IMG/VR virus record: IMGVR_UViG_3300032287_000466
Location: 1-24,479 of that record
Reading direction: 5' to 3' (one strand)
Length of the DNA: 24,479 nucleotides
DNA from: a virus
The translations under genes were made by a program, and so were the position numbers. Below, piece after piece: positions 1 to 9,434 of the stretch. Every line of letters begins with the position of its first letter. The stretch's first letter is position 1. The notes beneath the pieces were generated by a model. The model saw only the letters and a program-made list of their open reading frames with translations. It was not told the DNA's origin and did not search any database.

Positions 1-770
1 ACAGGGTCATCAGTACCAGAGTTATAATCAATAAAATGAATAATGTCTGAGGTTCCTGCACCAACAGGTGACACAGCAGTTGAAGTAACATTGGATGCAG
101 TTTTTGCGTAAGTAAAAGTTGTGGTTGTTGGAACACCAGTAACACGGTATTCACCGTTAAATGTGGCATCAACACCTGTAATAACTATTTGCATACCAAC
201 GGCTAAACCGTGTGCATCTACAGTTGTTAAAGTAGCAACGTTAGAAGTCAAAGCCTTATTGTTAATAGATACAGTTATTCTTGCAAACACTTTATCAACA
301 TCGTGACCATCTAAAAGAAGTGCTTCATCTCTATCTGATTCACGAATGGAACGAAGTTTAAGACTAGCAGAAGTAGTTACGTGAGAAGTATCAACATCTT
401 TAAGAAGACTTACTTCACCTTTAGTCCAAACATCTATACCTTCAGAGTCAAGAAATCTGTAACGTAAAGTTTCATCCTGTGCAGGTTCAAAGAACTTTGC
501 TCCAGCACCAAGGTGACAAGATGATTGAGAACGAAACCACCAACCAGTAAATGATTGTTCACCTGGCTCAGTTGTTTGGTCAATCTGTTCACGTTTAGAA
601 GGTGCAGATTCTCTACGATAAGGTTGCTCATCTGTTGCAGCAATAAAGAATGGCATATTGTTTATTGCAATATCAAAAGATATATCAGATAACTGGTAGT
701 TAGTTGATACATCAGGTGAGATGGCTAAATCGTAAGCAAAGTCTTCTGTTATGTCTTTAATAACAGTCAC
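1..770 (-). CDS. Large tail protein, N-terminal part (partial, runs off window)
   Basis: An open minus-strand frame of about 256 codons begins with GTG at 770-768 and stays open to the window edge, so its C-terminus is missing. A weak Shine-Dalgarno (GGTAGG) lies about 9 nt upstream, and only 4 nt separate it from the previous stop. The N-terminus reads MTVIKDITEDFAYDLA. Around residues 45-90 it has the signatures ESAPSKREQ, EPGEQSFTGWW and RSQSSCHLGAG, which I associate with large virion or tail proteins of actinophage-like genomes. Around residues 180-230 there is a beta-rich repeat (ATLTTVDAHGLAVGMQI, then FNGEYRVTGVP), a small Ig-like module common in phage tail proteins. Role inferred: a tail or adhesion structural protein at the distal end of the fibre cluster. 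Family recognition is from memory; the frame itself is certain. Confidence 0.75.
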   Translation of the reverse strand, partial: MTVIKDITEDFAYDLAISPDVSTNYQLSDISFDIAINNMPFFIAATDEQPYRRESAPSKREQIDQTTEPGEQSFTGWWFRSQSSCHLGAGAKFFEPAQDETLRYRFLDSEGIDVWTKGEVSLLKDVDTSHVTTSASLKLRSIRESDRDEALLLDGHDVDKVFARITVSINNKALTSNVATLTTVDAHGLAVGMQIVITGVDATFNGEYRVTGVPTTTTFTYAKTASNVTSTAVSPVGAGTSDIIHFIDYNSGTDDP

Positions 771-774
771 TTAA

Positions 775-999
775 TTAACCTACCAATGCTGCGATTTCAG
801 CCTCAGATAATCCGAGTGCTGCTAATTTAGCCTTTCCTGCTTCTTTATCAGCCTCTGCTTGTGCTTTGGCTGCATCTTCAATTTCTTTTTGTTCAGCGTA
901 TGCTGCAGCATCTTGGTCGCGTTGTGCGAGTTCTTGTGCTGTTAGTTCTATTTCTTCTACTGCACCTGTGGCACAGTTGACTACAAGTTTAGTTGCCAT
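775..999 (-). CDS. Small conserved phage protein, Ala/Glu-rich helical
   Basis: A 74-aa protein. It begins MATKLVVNCATGAVEEIELT, a short beta element containing Asn-Cys. A long charged alanine-rich helix follows (about residues 20-58), then a small hydrophobic C-terminal helix (AALGLSEAEIAALVG). Proteins with this opening and a C-terminal 'ALGLSEAE' tail often sit next to the 114-aa gene upstream in aquatic phage genomes; this is recollection, not a search. The ATG overlaps the preceding gene by 11 nt, which suggests translational coupling. Its position among fibre genes suggests a chaperone or structural accessory for tail fibres, but the function is unknown. Confidence 0.7.
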   Translation of the reverse strand: MATKLVVNCATGAVEEIELTAQELAQRDQDAAAYAEQKEIEDAAKAQAEADKEAGKAKLAALGLSEAEIAALVG

Positions 1000-1333
1000 A
1001 TTCTATCTCTTTCCATTCTAGTTGTTCTTCATCCCATTGATAAAATAATCCATCTGTTGGGTATGGGGTTGGGGCATTCCATTGACAGGTGTCTTCGTTA
1101 AGAAGCCAAGAGTCAAATGGTTTTGGGGCAATAAACGCATCACGCACAGTGTCATAGGTGTAACCTATGCCTGCAAAGTTTTTGCGAATGTTACTGTTGT
1201 ATGAGGTTTGTACCCAAGTTCCGCCAAGATTAAGGTCGTTGGCTAGGAACTCTTGTCCTCTGTGTTCTTGTGCATTGTCTACTACAAGTACTTGTGTAAC
1301 AATGTTGTTTTCTATTTGGGCAAAGTGTGCCAT
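989..1333 (-). CDS. Conserved aquatic-phage protein of unknown function
   Basis: A 114-aa protein that starts on the TAATG overlap with the stop of the Gly-rich fibre gene. Key stretches are IVTQVLVVDN near the N-terminus, GIGYTYDTVRDAFIAPKPF in the middle (about residues 56-74) and the tryptophan-rich end (WLLNEDTCQWNAPTPYPTDG, then YQWDEEQLEWKE). Homologues with the same 'GYTYD..RDAFI.PKP..SW.L' core are very common in cyanophages and other marine or freshwater phages, usually beside tail-fibre genes. No biochemical role is known to me. The co-location suggests a fibre-associated or virion accessory protein. Confidence 0.75.
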   Translation of the reverse strand: MAHFAQIENNIVTQVLVVDNAQEHRGQEFLANDLNLGGTWVQTSYNSNIRKNFAGIGYTYDTVRDAFIAPKPFDSWLLNEDTCQWNAPTPYPTDGLFYQWDEEQLEWKEIEYGN

Positions 1334-2673
1334 TATTTTGCGTACCTCACTATAACTATACCTGAACCGCCAGCGCCACCGTTTTTGAAAGTGTTGCTAC
1401 CGCCTCCGCCACCACCGCTACCAGTATTAACAGTTGCAGAAGTTCCATTGACAGCCGTGCTACCACCAGCACCACCACCGCCAGAGCCACCAGCACCACC
1501 AGTACCTGATTGACCACCACCGCCGCCACCGCCAGCGTAAGTTGTTGATGTACCAGAAATGGAAGTTGCTACACCTGCTCCACCTACAGCACCATTGCTA
1601 TTGTTAGCATTATTGGCTCCAACAGCAGAAGCACCACCGCCACCACCACCTGCAGCACCTGCGGTTGTGTTTCCATTTCCACCAGCAAAACCTTGGTTAG
1701 CGGTTCCTGCACCACCACTGTTTAATTCAGAACCACCACCACCTGAACCACCTGTGGCACCACTGTTACCTAAACCTTTAAATCCTCCACCACCACCGCC
1801 TGTGGAAGTTATTGTACTAAATACTGAATTAGAACCATTAGTTCCTTTAGCGTCTGTAGTTGCGCCTGCACCACCTGCGCCCACAGTTACTGTGTACGCT
1901 GTAGCAGTTAAACTTAAAGCAGACTCAAGTGTTCCACCACCACCTGTTGCGCCGACTGTGCAACGTAAACCACCTGCACCGCCACCACCGCCACCAACGT
2001 TACCGCCTCCTGCGCCTCCTGCAACTACAAGGTAGTCAGCAGTCAAAGAAGTTAACGGAGTGAAAGTACCAGACCAAGGGAAAGTGTGATACACATAAGT
2101 ATCATCATAAGTAATGATTCCACCTGTTGCTTTAGCGTTTCCTGCTGCTGGCACGTTTGATACACCATACAAAGTAGCAGTAGAATACTGTTTAAACAAT
2201 TGAGTATTAGACTCTACATAAAAAGTTATAGAAGTAATAGCAGCAGTATCAGACCACAAACCAGCAACCAAACCCTGATAACCTGATGTTGCATTATTTT
2301 CTCTAACAGTATCAGCACTATAAGATTTGTAGTTAGCAGAAGTGTAATTAGGAATATAAACTTCTGAACTACCAAACACTGAAGCAGTATCTGTGTCTTG
2401 AGTTGCCACCCCAATTGAGCCAAAAGATTCAGCAGAACCACTAATGCTAGTAGCAGCAGCACCACTACCTTGAACAGTTCTACGAGAATAGTTAGCAGAA
2501 GCACTATTAAATCTTAATTGAAAATCGCTTTGTGTTCCAGTATTTCTATCACTGCGAACAGATAAAACAACTTTTAAATCAGTATAGGTTTGTGGAATGC
2601 TAGTGAACTCAATAGTGGAAGAGCCACCAGAACCAACAGTAACAGTTTGAATTGCTTTAAAAGTATTTGCCAT
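1333..2673 (-). CDS. Tail fibre/adhesin: beta-sandwich N-domain plus glycine-rich C-domain
   Basis: A 446-aa protein with two parts. The first, about residues 1-175, is a beta-sandwich module with the signature STIEFTSIPQTYTDLKVV and an end TATLYGVSNV. It is shared with the two genes immediately upstream, so it is a duplicated family. The second, from about 180, begins with the strand-rich GGIITYDDTYVYHTF. It continues as an extreme glycine-rich region (about 215-435, long GGGGG runs) and closes with GGSGIVIVRYAK, the hallmark end of the 'Gly_rich' phage fibre domain. Such domains form polyglycine-II bundles in receptor-binding tips such as phage S16 gp38; by analogy this is probably the host-recognition protein. 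The ATG overlaps the previous stop (TAATG). The proline-rich frames opposite it are complement artefacts. Confidence 0.8.
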   Translation of the reverse strand: MANTFKAIQTVTVGSGGSSTIEFTSIPQTYTDLKVVLSVRSDRNTGTQSDFQLRFNSASANYSRRTVQGSGAAATSISGSAESFGSIGVATQDTDTASVFGSSEVYIPNYTSANYKSYSADTVRENNATSGYQGLVAGLWSDTAAITSITFYVESNTQLFKQYSTATLYGVSNVPAAGNAKATGGIITYDDTYVYHTFPWSGTFTPLTSLTADYLVVAGGAGGGNVGGGGGGAGGLRCTVGATGGGGTLESALSLTATAYTVTVGAGGAGATTDAKGTNGSNSVFSTITSTGGGGGGFKGLGNSGATGGSGGGGSELNSGGAGTANQGFAGGNGNTTAGAAGGGGGGASAVGANNANNSNGAVGGAGVATSISGTSTTYAGGGGGGGQSGTGGAGGSGGGGAGGSTAVNGTSATVNTGSGGGGGGSNTFKNGGAGGSGIVIVRYAK

Positions 2674-3173
2674 TATGCGTTCGCTCCTAAAATACCGTAG
2701 AGATTAAAAGTTGAACCAGAAGCAAAAGAACTTGTTGTGGGAACTAAAACTACAGAAGAAATAGCAGCCGTACTTCTCCATAAACCAACACCAAGACGCA
2801 CAGTTGAACCAGCAAAATTAGCGCGAGCGATAAAAGTTTTATATGTTGTTGTGTTTGAATAATTCATAATATGCAAAATATTCGGTGCAAGAGAAGCCAA
2901 ACCCTCATAATAAAGAATCGTACTAGAACTTGTAGAAGCATCTCTTGTTGATGCAGCAGTAGTACCATCTCCGTAAAGTAATGTTCTTGAATAATTTGTT
3001 GCTGTGTCACCATTAAATTGCACACCTATTGATGAACTTGTAGCACTTGATATAGAGAAACAATTAGCGACAAGAATTAAATCTGTGTATGTTTGTGGAA
3101 TAGAACTAAAAGTAACAGAAGCAGCAGTTGCCCCAAGTGTTATTGATGCTATCGGTGTGTACGTTGCAGCCAT
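2673..3173 (-). CDS. Fibre-associated beta-sandwich protein (duplicated module)
   Basis: A 166-aa protein made almost entirely of the module found at the N-terminus of the 446-aa fibre and in the 192-aa gene upstream. It has an N-terminal SVTFSSIPQTYTDLILVANC, a central QFNGDTATNYSRTLLYGDG, and a C-terminal AAISSVVLVPTTSSFASGS followed by a strand ending FNLYGILG. The module looks like an all-beta virion or receptor-binding fold. The set of three tandem copies points to gene duplication and divergence. It starts 3 nt after the upstream stop and its own stop overlaps the next ATG (TAATG), so the three are probably made together as parts of one fibre assembly. The exact role is unknown. Confidence 0.75.
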   Translation of the reverse strand: MAATYTPIASITLGATAASVTFSSIPQTYTDLILVANCFSISSATSSSIGVQFNGDTATNYSRTLLYGDGTTAASTRDASTSSSTILYYEGLASLAPNILHIMNYSNTTTYKTFIARANFAGSTVRLGVGLWRSTAAISSVVLVPTTSSFASGSTFNLYGILGANA

Positions 3174-3176
3174 TTG

Positions 3177-3755
3177 TTACCCCTTAATTCCGTATAAAGC
3201 AAAAGTACTACCAGTTAAAAGATTAGTACCATCAGCATCAGTTGTTAACTTGATACTTGTGATAGCAGAAGTTGAACGCCAATTACCAGAATAAAGAACG
3301 GCGTATCCTGGATAACTACCTGTTCCATTATTGTCATAACCACTGATTGCTCTTGTAGTTTTATATTTATTTGTATTTGCGTAATCAAGAATATCAATAA
3401 TGCTTACAGAAAAATTGTTTGCTAAAGCAGCACTTCTCAAAGCAACACCAACACCAGCAAAAGATGCACTTGCTGCCCCAAAACTTGTTGCTGTTGCACC
3501 TGAACCAACTAAACCGTGCCTAGAATAATTTGTTGCAGTATCAGAATTAAATTGAATTTTAAGATTATCTCCATCAACACCACCAGAAGATTGAACACGA
3601 ACTAAACCTCTTATTTGCAAATGGGTATAAGTTGAAGGAATAGAAGTAAACTCAATACTTGATTGAGCACTACCTAAAGTTGTTGTAGCAATCTGATAAA
3701 AATCAGTCAACTTAGTTGACATATTAGATGAAGCAGTTATACCAAAAATAGGCAT
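3177..3755 (-). CDS. Fibre-associated beta-sandwich protein (duplicated module)
   Basis: A 192-aa protein if translation starts at the ATG at 3755, which overlaps the stop of the previous gene as TGATG. A longer frame begins at 3785 but would run 30 nt into the upstream gene. The core repeats the family signature SSIEFTSIPSTYTHLQIRG near residues 35-55, then QFNSDTATNYSRHGL and a terminal GSTFALYGIKG. It is the largest of the three related modules when the glycine-rich tail of the third is excluded, with an insert around GYDNNGTGSYPGY. It probably contributes to a multi-subunit adhesin. Confidence 0.75.
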   Translation of the reverse strand: MPIFGITASSNMSTKLTDFYQIATTTLGSAQSSIEFTSIPSTYTHLQIRGLVRVQSSGGVDGDNLKIQFNSDTATNYSRHGLVGSGATATSFGAASASFAGVGVALRSAALANNFSVSIIDILDYANTNKYKTTRAISGYDNNGTGSYPGYAVLYSGNWRSTSAITSIKLTTDADGTNLLTGSTFALYGIKG

Positions 3756-4108
3756 CAGACACTCACATCCCCAACAAGAACCCAACCATCAGTAGAACGC
3801 TTAATCAAAGAAGCACCAGACCACTGTGCACGAAACTTCAAACCAGGAGTACCATTCACAGTCACACCACCAGCACCAGCAACAGTAACCTGACCAGCAC
3901 CAGTCTGCAACAAGTTAACCTGTGAACCAACAGGAAACGCAACAGAAGAATTAAGAGGCACAGTAACAGTAATAGCAGAAGCATTACTCAACTCAACCAT
4001 AGTATTATTAGCATCAGTCAACACCAAAGTATACGTGGTACCAGTCTGTGCATTAGTTGTTAAAACAGAAGAAGCAGAAACTGCCCCACCAATAATCGTT
4101 ACAGCCAT
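3755..4108 (-). CDS. Virion/fibre protein related to the C-terminus of the 263-aa fibre protein
   Basis: A 117-aa protein whose residues 18-115 closely match the last ~100 residues of the 263-aa protein two genes upstream. Both contain NAQTGTTYT, then NASAI.(L/V)TVPLN.SVA.P.G, GAGQVTVAG..GVTVN, LK.RAQ and W.L(I/V)GD. This is a beta-rich module common in phage tail-fibre and capsid-decoration proteins. It starts on the TAATG overlap with the previous stop. It probably arose as a duplicated, free-standing copy of the fibre domain. Role inferred: fibre or virion surface component. Confidence 0.75.
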   Translation of the reverse strand: MAVTIIGGAVSASSVLTTNAQTGTTYTLVLTDANNTMVELSNASAITVTVPLNSSVAFPVGSQVNLLQTGAGQVTVAGAGGVTVNGTPGLKFRAQWSGASLIKRSTDGWVLVGDVSV

Positions 4109-4437
4109 TAACTTATCTCGCTTCCGAAAGCACTAAAGGAAGAAGTTCCAGTAGTTGAATAAACAGTAACAACATCAGTAGTATCCAATGTTGCACCAAT
4201 AGTGAAAGTTAACACAGCACCAGAAGCCAACGGAACACCGAAAGCAATATAGTGTTGGTTAGCCAAGGTTGCACCAGCAGGGCGAATTGCTATACGGATT
4301 GTGTCCTGGTTGGCACCAGTGTTTGCAACATTTATTGTTGAAACAATTGTGTCAGTTAAAGAAGGTGTTGTGTAAAGTGTTGTTGCAGTTGTAGCACTTG
4401 GAGCAGATTGTCCAAGAACTTTATATATTGTTGGCAT
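4108..4437 (-). CDS. Small beta-rich virion protein
   Basis: A 109-aa protein when started at the ATG at 4437, which forms a TAATG overlap with the upstream stop; a longer frame from 4467 would cut 30 nt into the previous gene. The sequence is Thr/Ala-rich: YKVLGQSAPSATTATTLYT, then STINVANTGANQDTIRIAI and HYIAFGVPLASGAVLTFTIG. The 'VLGQ.AP.A...T.LYT.P' opening with a following beta-sandwich is frequent in small structural proteins beside phage tail or neck genes. It looks like an Ig/jelly-roll type domain. Function inferred as virion decoration or fibre accessory; no catalytic residues are seen. Confidence 0.75.
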   Translation of the reverse strand: MPTIYKVLGQSAPSATTATTLYTTPSLTDTIVSTINVANTGANQDTIRIAIRPAGATLANQHYIAFGVPLASGAVLTFTIGATLDTTDVVTVYSTTGTSSFSAFGSEIS

Positions 4438-5228
4438 TAGTTTGTTGTATCTCCAATCAGAACCCAAGTATTGGTGTCAAGTTTAATTAAAGTTGCAACA
4501 GAATATTGAGCACGAAGTTTTAAACCACTAGAAGCATTAACAGTTACCCCAGCATCCCCTGCAACTGTTACTTGTCCAGCACCTTTATTGTAAAGATGAA
4601 TCTGAGCACCAGTTGGATAAGCAACACTAGCGTTTAAAGGAACAGTTAAAGCAATCGCTGAAGCATTATCTAAAGTAACAACCTTACCATTATCTGCTAA
4701 AACAGTTGTGTATGTTGTACCAGTTTGAGCATTAACAGTTGGGTTAATTGAACCACCGTTAATAGTTGGTGTTGTTAAAGTTTTATTAGTAAGTGTTTCA
4801 GTACCAGTTAAAGTAACAACACCAGTTAAAGTATTGCTTGAAGCACTAATAGTTTTATTAGTAAGAGTTTGTGTATCTGTTGTACCAACCACAGAACCAG
4901 TAACATTGTGAACACCAGCAGAACCATAGATATGGTTTTGTGGTTCTTGTAAATCACGAGCAGTAATCATATGGCGCACTTGTGCACCAGAGTCGTGAGA
5001 AACACCAGTGGTGCCATCTTGACCACGAGTAATAGTTACAGTTGTTCCAGAAGATAAAGCACTAACAGTAACAATTTCTTCGTTAGCAGTATCAGGTTCA
5101 ATAACCATAGTGAACGGATATGTTGGTATGCCAGTTAAGTTATTTAACTGCATAGTTGTAACAGATGAGTTCATTGACAAAGCCAATGACTTAGCATCTA
5201 ATGTAGATGTATAATTCCTTGCTGGCAT
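4437..5228 (-). CDS. Tail fibre protein with LTNKT repeats
   Basis: A 263-aa protein. Residues about 10-95 form an N-terminal virion-attachment type domain: SVTTMQLNNLTGIP, then EEIVTVSALSSGTTVTITRG, QDGTT and a GAQV strand, a pattern widespread at the start of phage fibre proteins. Residues about 105-165 hold degenerate 'LTNKT' repeats (QTLTNKTIS, ETLTNKTLTTPTING), typical of the shaft of trimeric phage fibres. Residues about 165-263 are the beta domain shared with the 117-aa gene. It begins 13 nt after the stop of the 297-aa gene. Role: fibre or spike component, inferred from this architecture. Confidence 0.8.
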   Translation of the reverse strand: MPARNYTSTLDAKSLALSMNSSVTTMQLNNLTGIPTYPFTMVIEPDTANEEIVTVSALSSGTTVTITRGQDGTTGVSHDSGAQVRHMITARDLQEPQNHIYGSAGVHNVTGSVVGTTDTQTLTNKTISASSNTLTGVVTLTGTETLTNKTLTTPTINGGSINPTVNAQTGTTYTTVLADNGKVVTLDNASAIALTVPLNASVAYPTGAQIHLYNKGAGQVTVAGDAGVTVNASSGLKLRAQYSVATLIKLDTNTWVLIGDTTN

Positions 5229-5241
5229 CTAATTTATTTCC

Positions 5242-6121
5242 TTATCTTGTGTAGTGAACACGGATTGGGTAACGGTCTCTTAACTTACTTGTTTCTTCAT
5301 CAAGTCTTTGTGTATACAAAGCAAGCAAATATCTTGCGGCATTAGTACCAGCATTAAGAGGAATCTTATTTGATTGAATATCTGCTTCAGGTGATGTCAA
5401 AGTTAAACGACCTGGGTCAATCATTGAAGCCATACGATAAGCAGCACCGTAAACAAGAACATCTTTACAAGACAAAGGAAGACCTGTAACATCTTCATAA
5501 TCATCTTGGTCTATTTCAAAAGTGTCAGGTTGTTTAGTGTAAAATACTTGAACAGTTCTACCTGGAACTATAGTGTCATAAACTGATAAAGAGTTATTAG
5601 AATTAAATTCTGTTGTACTAGCCATAGGGTCAATACGCCAAGAACGAATAGGAACCCATTCCTGTGTTGGACCAACAGTTTGCCAAGCAACAGCCAAAAT
5701 TGTTTCAACATCATTAGGTAAAGCATAAGTTAACACTGCTGGAGAGTATTCAAAAGTATATGTACCAGTACCAAATACGCTAGGAAAAATTGCACGAACA
5801 GTATCGTTAATTGCTTTCTTAATAGTACCTCTAGGATAAGTTGGTTTAATAATAACTTGTGTACCAACAGTGTGAGAAGATTTTGTTGTACCTAAATATC
5901 CTCTACCGTAAGGTGGGATAGTCACAACACCTGTGTTCTTATCATAAGAGTCAACCCAGATAAGTTCATCATCAATTTGGATAATACCTTTAGCAACATT
6001 GTCTGCTGATGAAAGAGTTATACTTGTAGCGGTAGAAGTAACAGCAGCAGTTAAGTGCGTTGACCTATCTTGGCGTAAAGTAAAACCTTGAAGGTTTAAT
6101 GATACTTCATCAACCATTTCT

Positions 6122-6135
<14 letters not shown>
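5242..6135 (-). CDS. Conserved virion protein, possible neck/tail adaptor
   Basis: A 297-aa protein. Residues ~1-95 contain a beta module (STATSITLSSADNVAKG, then IIQIDDELIWVDSYD and RGYLGTTKSSH) like the N-terminal domains of phage tail proteins. The middle (about 105-235) is alpha/beta and includes AINDTVRAIFPSVFGTG, EWVPIRSWRID and VFYTKQPDTFE. The C-terminal half is helical (DVLVYGAAYRMASMIDP to a final RDRYPIRVHYTR). Its position between the glycosyltransferase and the fibre genes, and its mixed domain structure, suggest an adaptor that anchors fibres or closes the head-tail joint. It overlaps the preceding gene by 14 nt. I cannot name a family. Confidence 0.65.
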
Positions 6136-8027
<1,892 letters not shown>

Positions 8028-8375
8028 TTAGCGAGTAACCTCTCCTCTGACAACAAATTTTCCTTCAAGAACTCTAGTCACAACACTTGTGCTAGTTTGA
8101 GTTAATTCTAAATCATAAGTATGACGACCAGCAATTATATCTGTTGTATTTGCTGCAGTTAAAGACAAAGTTACAGTACCACCTGCAGAGAAAGATATTC
8201 TACTATTAGCAGTGGTCAATTCAATAAGAACAGTATCAGCATTAAGGAAAGAACGTACTTGCATTTTGGCTGTATAGTTGCCAACTAAATTCCAGGCAGT
8301 ACCATCAGTTTTAATTGTAAAAATTAAACTGAAAGTAGAACCCTGGTCACAGACCATATTATATCTACCAGCCAT
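8028..8375 (-). CDS. Beta-rich virion protein (fibre/baseplate-like)
   Basis: A 115-aa protein with an all-beta pattern: MVCDQGSTFSLIFTIKTDG, then NYTAKMQVRSFLNADTVLI, VTLSLTAANTTDIIAGRHT and a closing VTRVLEGKFVVRGEVTR. The 'QGSTFS...W.L.GYTA.MQ.R......L.L' arrangement is very common in small phage proteins next to fibres and resembles the N-terminal domain of BppU-type baseplate proteins. That similarity is recalled, not searched. It starts on the TAATG overlap with the preceding small gene and abuts the collagen-like gene without a gap. The context suggests it anchors or caps the collagen-like fibre. Confidence 0.75.
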   Translation of the reverse strand: MAGRYNMVCDQGSTFSLIFTIKTDGTAWNLVGNYTAKMQVRSFLNADTVLIELTTANSRISFSAGGTVTLSLTAANTTDIIAGRHTYDLELTQTSTSVVTRVLEGKFVVRGEVTR

Positions 8376-8536
8376 TATTTACCTTTTCTTGCTACAGCAG
8401 CGTTATCTACTAGATTCGGATACTTCCTACCAGCAGCCTTAGCACGAGCCTTAGCGTTATTAATCTGTGAAGGTGTTAACTTCTTAGAAGTTTTCTTAGG
8501 GTTTTTCTTATCCCAAAATGCTGTTTTCTTTTTCAC
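8375..8536 (-). CDS. Small Lys-rich phage protein
   Basis: A 53-aa protein if started at GTG 8536, where GTGA overlaps the previous stop TGA and AAGGTG lies about 6-8 nt upstream. An in-frame ATG at 8557 would give 60 aa but needs a 25-nt overlap with the previous gene. The sequence is strongly basic (KKKTAFWDKKNPKKTSKK), then a helical segment LTPSQINNAKARAKAAGRKY and the end ARKGK. It belongs to a run of small basic proteins downstream of the capsid gene. Function unknown; nucleic-acid binding or virion packing is possible. Confidence 0.65.
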   Translation of the reverse strand: MKKKTAFWDKKNPKKTSKKLTPSQINNAKARAKAAGRKYPNLVDNAAVARKGK

Positions 8537-8793
8537 CACTTCACCTTGTCTGCCCAATAAGCGGCACTCATTTTACCTTTAGCAATATTTTTTGCGTGAC
8601 GTGCTTTAAAAGATGCTTGACGTTTAGTTGGTGTTCTGTCCCCAGTTACACCTTGTTGTCCAAAGCGGATTGTCTTAACCTGTGAACCTTGTTTAGCCAC
8701 AACAATGTGTGACTTCTTAGGATGGTTAGGAGTCCGCTTTGGTCGATTATAACCAGCGACTCCAGCCCTTTTAAGGCGTGAGTCTTTCATCAT
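8533..8793 (-). CDS. Conserved basic phage protein (AGYNRPKRTP family)
   Basis: An 86-aa, highly basic protein. It has the conserved core VAGYNRPKRTPNHPKKSHIV followed by VAKQGSQVKTIRFGQQGV, a basic middle and the end KARHAKNIAKGKMSAAYWA. I recognise close relatives in phages of aquatic bacteria and in other large viruses, annotated only as a domain of unknown function; I do not give an accession because I cannot check it. It begins on an ATGATG that overlaps the previous stop (TAATG). Its basic charge and place in the structural operon suggest a virion or DNA-associated role. Confidence 0.8.
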   Translation of the reverse strand: MMKDSRLKRAGVAGYNRPKRTPNHPKKSHIVVAKQGSQVKTIRFGQQGVTGDRTPTKRQASFKARHAKNIAKGKMSAAYWADKVKW

Positions 8794-9272
8794 TATTTTT
8801 TCTTCTTCCTAAAATCTCTTGTACCATAGATTGCTGCAGCAGCACCAACAGGACCAAACGGTGCAGCGATTCCGCCAACAACTTTACCAATAGTGCGTGA
8901 AGTTTTATTACGGTCAGCCTTCATCTTTGATGTAACAGCCTTCTGTTGAGCAGAAGTTAAATCAGCAAAACTTTGCCTTTTAACAACTTTACCAGCACCG
9001 TTACGTTTAACAGCAGTTTTCTTAAGAGTTGACTTAACAGGACCAGCCATAACTTTGGACCTTTTAGAACCCATAACTCCACCAGCAGGAATAGATTTAC
9101 CTGTTGAAACTTTAGCACCAGCAGTAGCCTTGGCTAATCTCTTAGCACCGTACATACGCTTGATTGCTTCTTGGTATTCTGGAGTACGACGACTCTTTGC
9201 AGCAGCAAGAGCCTTAGTCATACCCATCTTTTTAATTTCATCAATGGTTGATTGTTTAACTTTAATAGCCAT
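8793..9272 (-). CDS. Basic Ala/Lys-rich protein with hydrophobic Gly/Ala segment
   Basis: A 159-aa, very basic protein. The N-terminal ~50 residues are helical (VKQSTIDEIKKMGMTKALAA and KRMYGAKRLAKATAGAK). The middle is Lys/Ser/Gly-rich. The last third has LTSAQQKAVTSKMKADRNK, then a hydrophobic stretch IGKVVGGIAAPFGPVGAAAA at about 129-148 and the end DFRKKKK. The layout (basic, 'T.AQ.KA', then a Gly-rich hydrophobic segment) resembles the Lys-rich 145-aa protein between terminase and portal, so the two may be distant paralogues. It could be an internal virion protein with a membrane-active helix. Function unknown. Confidence 0.7.
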   Translation of the reverse strand: MAIKVKQSTIDEIKKMGMTKALAAAKSRRTPEYQEAIKRMYGAKRLAKATAGAKVSTGKSIPAGGVMGSKRSKVMAGPVKSTLKKTAVKRNGAGKVVKRQSFADLTSAQQKAVTSKMKADRNKTSRTIGKVVGGIAAPFGPVGAAAAIYGTRDFRKKKK

Positions 9273-9274
9273 AG

Positions 9275-9433
9275 TTACTTCTTAGGTTTTTTAGGTACTG
9301 CTTTTTCTGCAGGAGATGCAGGAACTACACCGTTTGGCATAGGCATAGGATTGATACCATTAGGCATCATAGGAACTTTAGTTCCATTTCCGTGATTGTA
9401 TTTAGGATAGTTACATCCACAAGTTGCACACAT
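9275..9433 (-). CDS. 52-aa Cys-containing small protein (CxxCxC)
   Basis: A short gene found by reading the frame directly: ATG at 9433-9431, stop TAA at 9277-9275, 52 aa. It starts MCATCGCNYPKYNHGNGTKV, with Cys2, Cys5 and Cys7 plus His14 as possible metal ligands. A proline-rich middle follows with PMPMPNG, and the tail is basic (KAVPKKPKK). It sits 1 nt after the preceding stop and 2 nt before the next ATG, so it fits the operon exactly. Tiny proteins opening MCATCGC are frequent in similar phages in my recollection. Metal binding is an inference. Confidence 0.7.
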   Translation of the reverse strand: MCATCGCNYPKYNHGNGTKVPMMPNGINPMPMPNGVVPASPAEKAVPKKPKK

Positions 9434-9434
9434 A

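Noticed and set aside
1559-2035. Long proline-rich open frame on the plus strand
   Set aside because: It is the complement of the Gly-rich repeat region of the fibre gene (GGN codons opposite give NCC); no ribosome site, and it runs against every real gene.
1333-3755. Diversity-generating retroelement acting on the adhesin modules
   Set aside because: The repeated modules differ throughout, not at adenine-specific sites, and no reverse transcriptase or template repeat is seen in the window.
3755-3785. Upstream start for the 192-aa gene (and likewise 4437-4467 for the 109-aa gene)
   Set aside because: Both would need a 30-nt overlap with the preceding gene, and the extra residues translate the end of that gene in another frame; the TGATG and TAATG starts fit the operon pattern.
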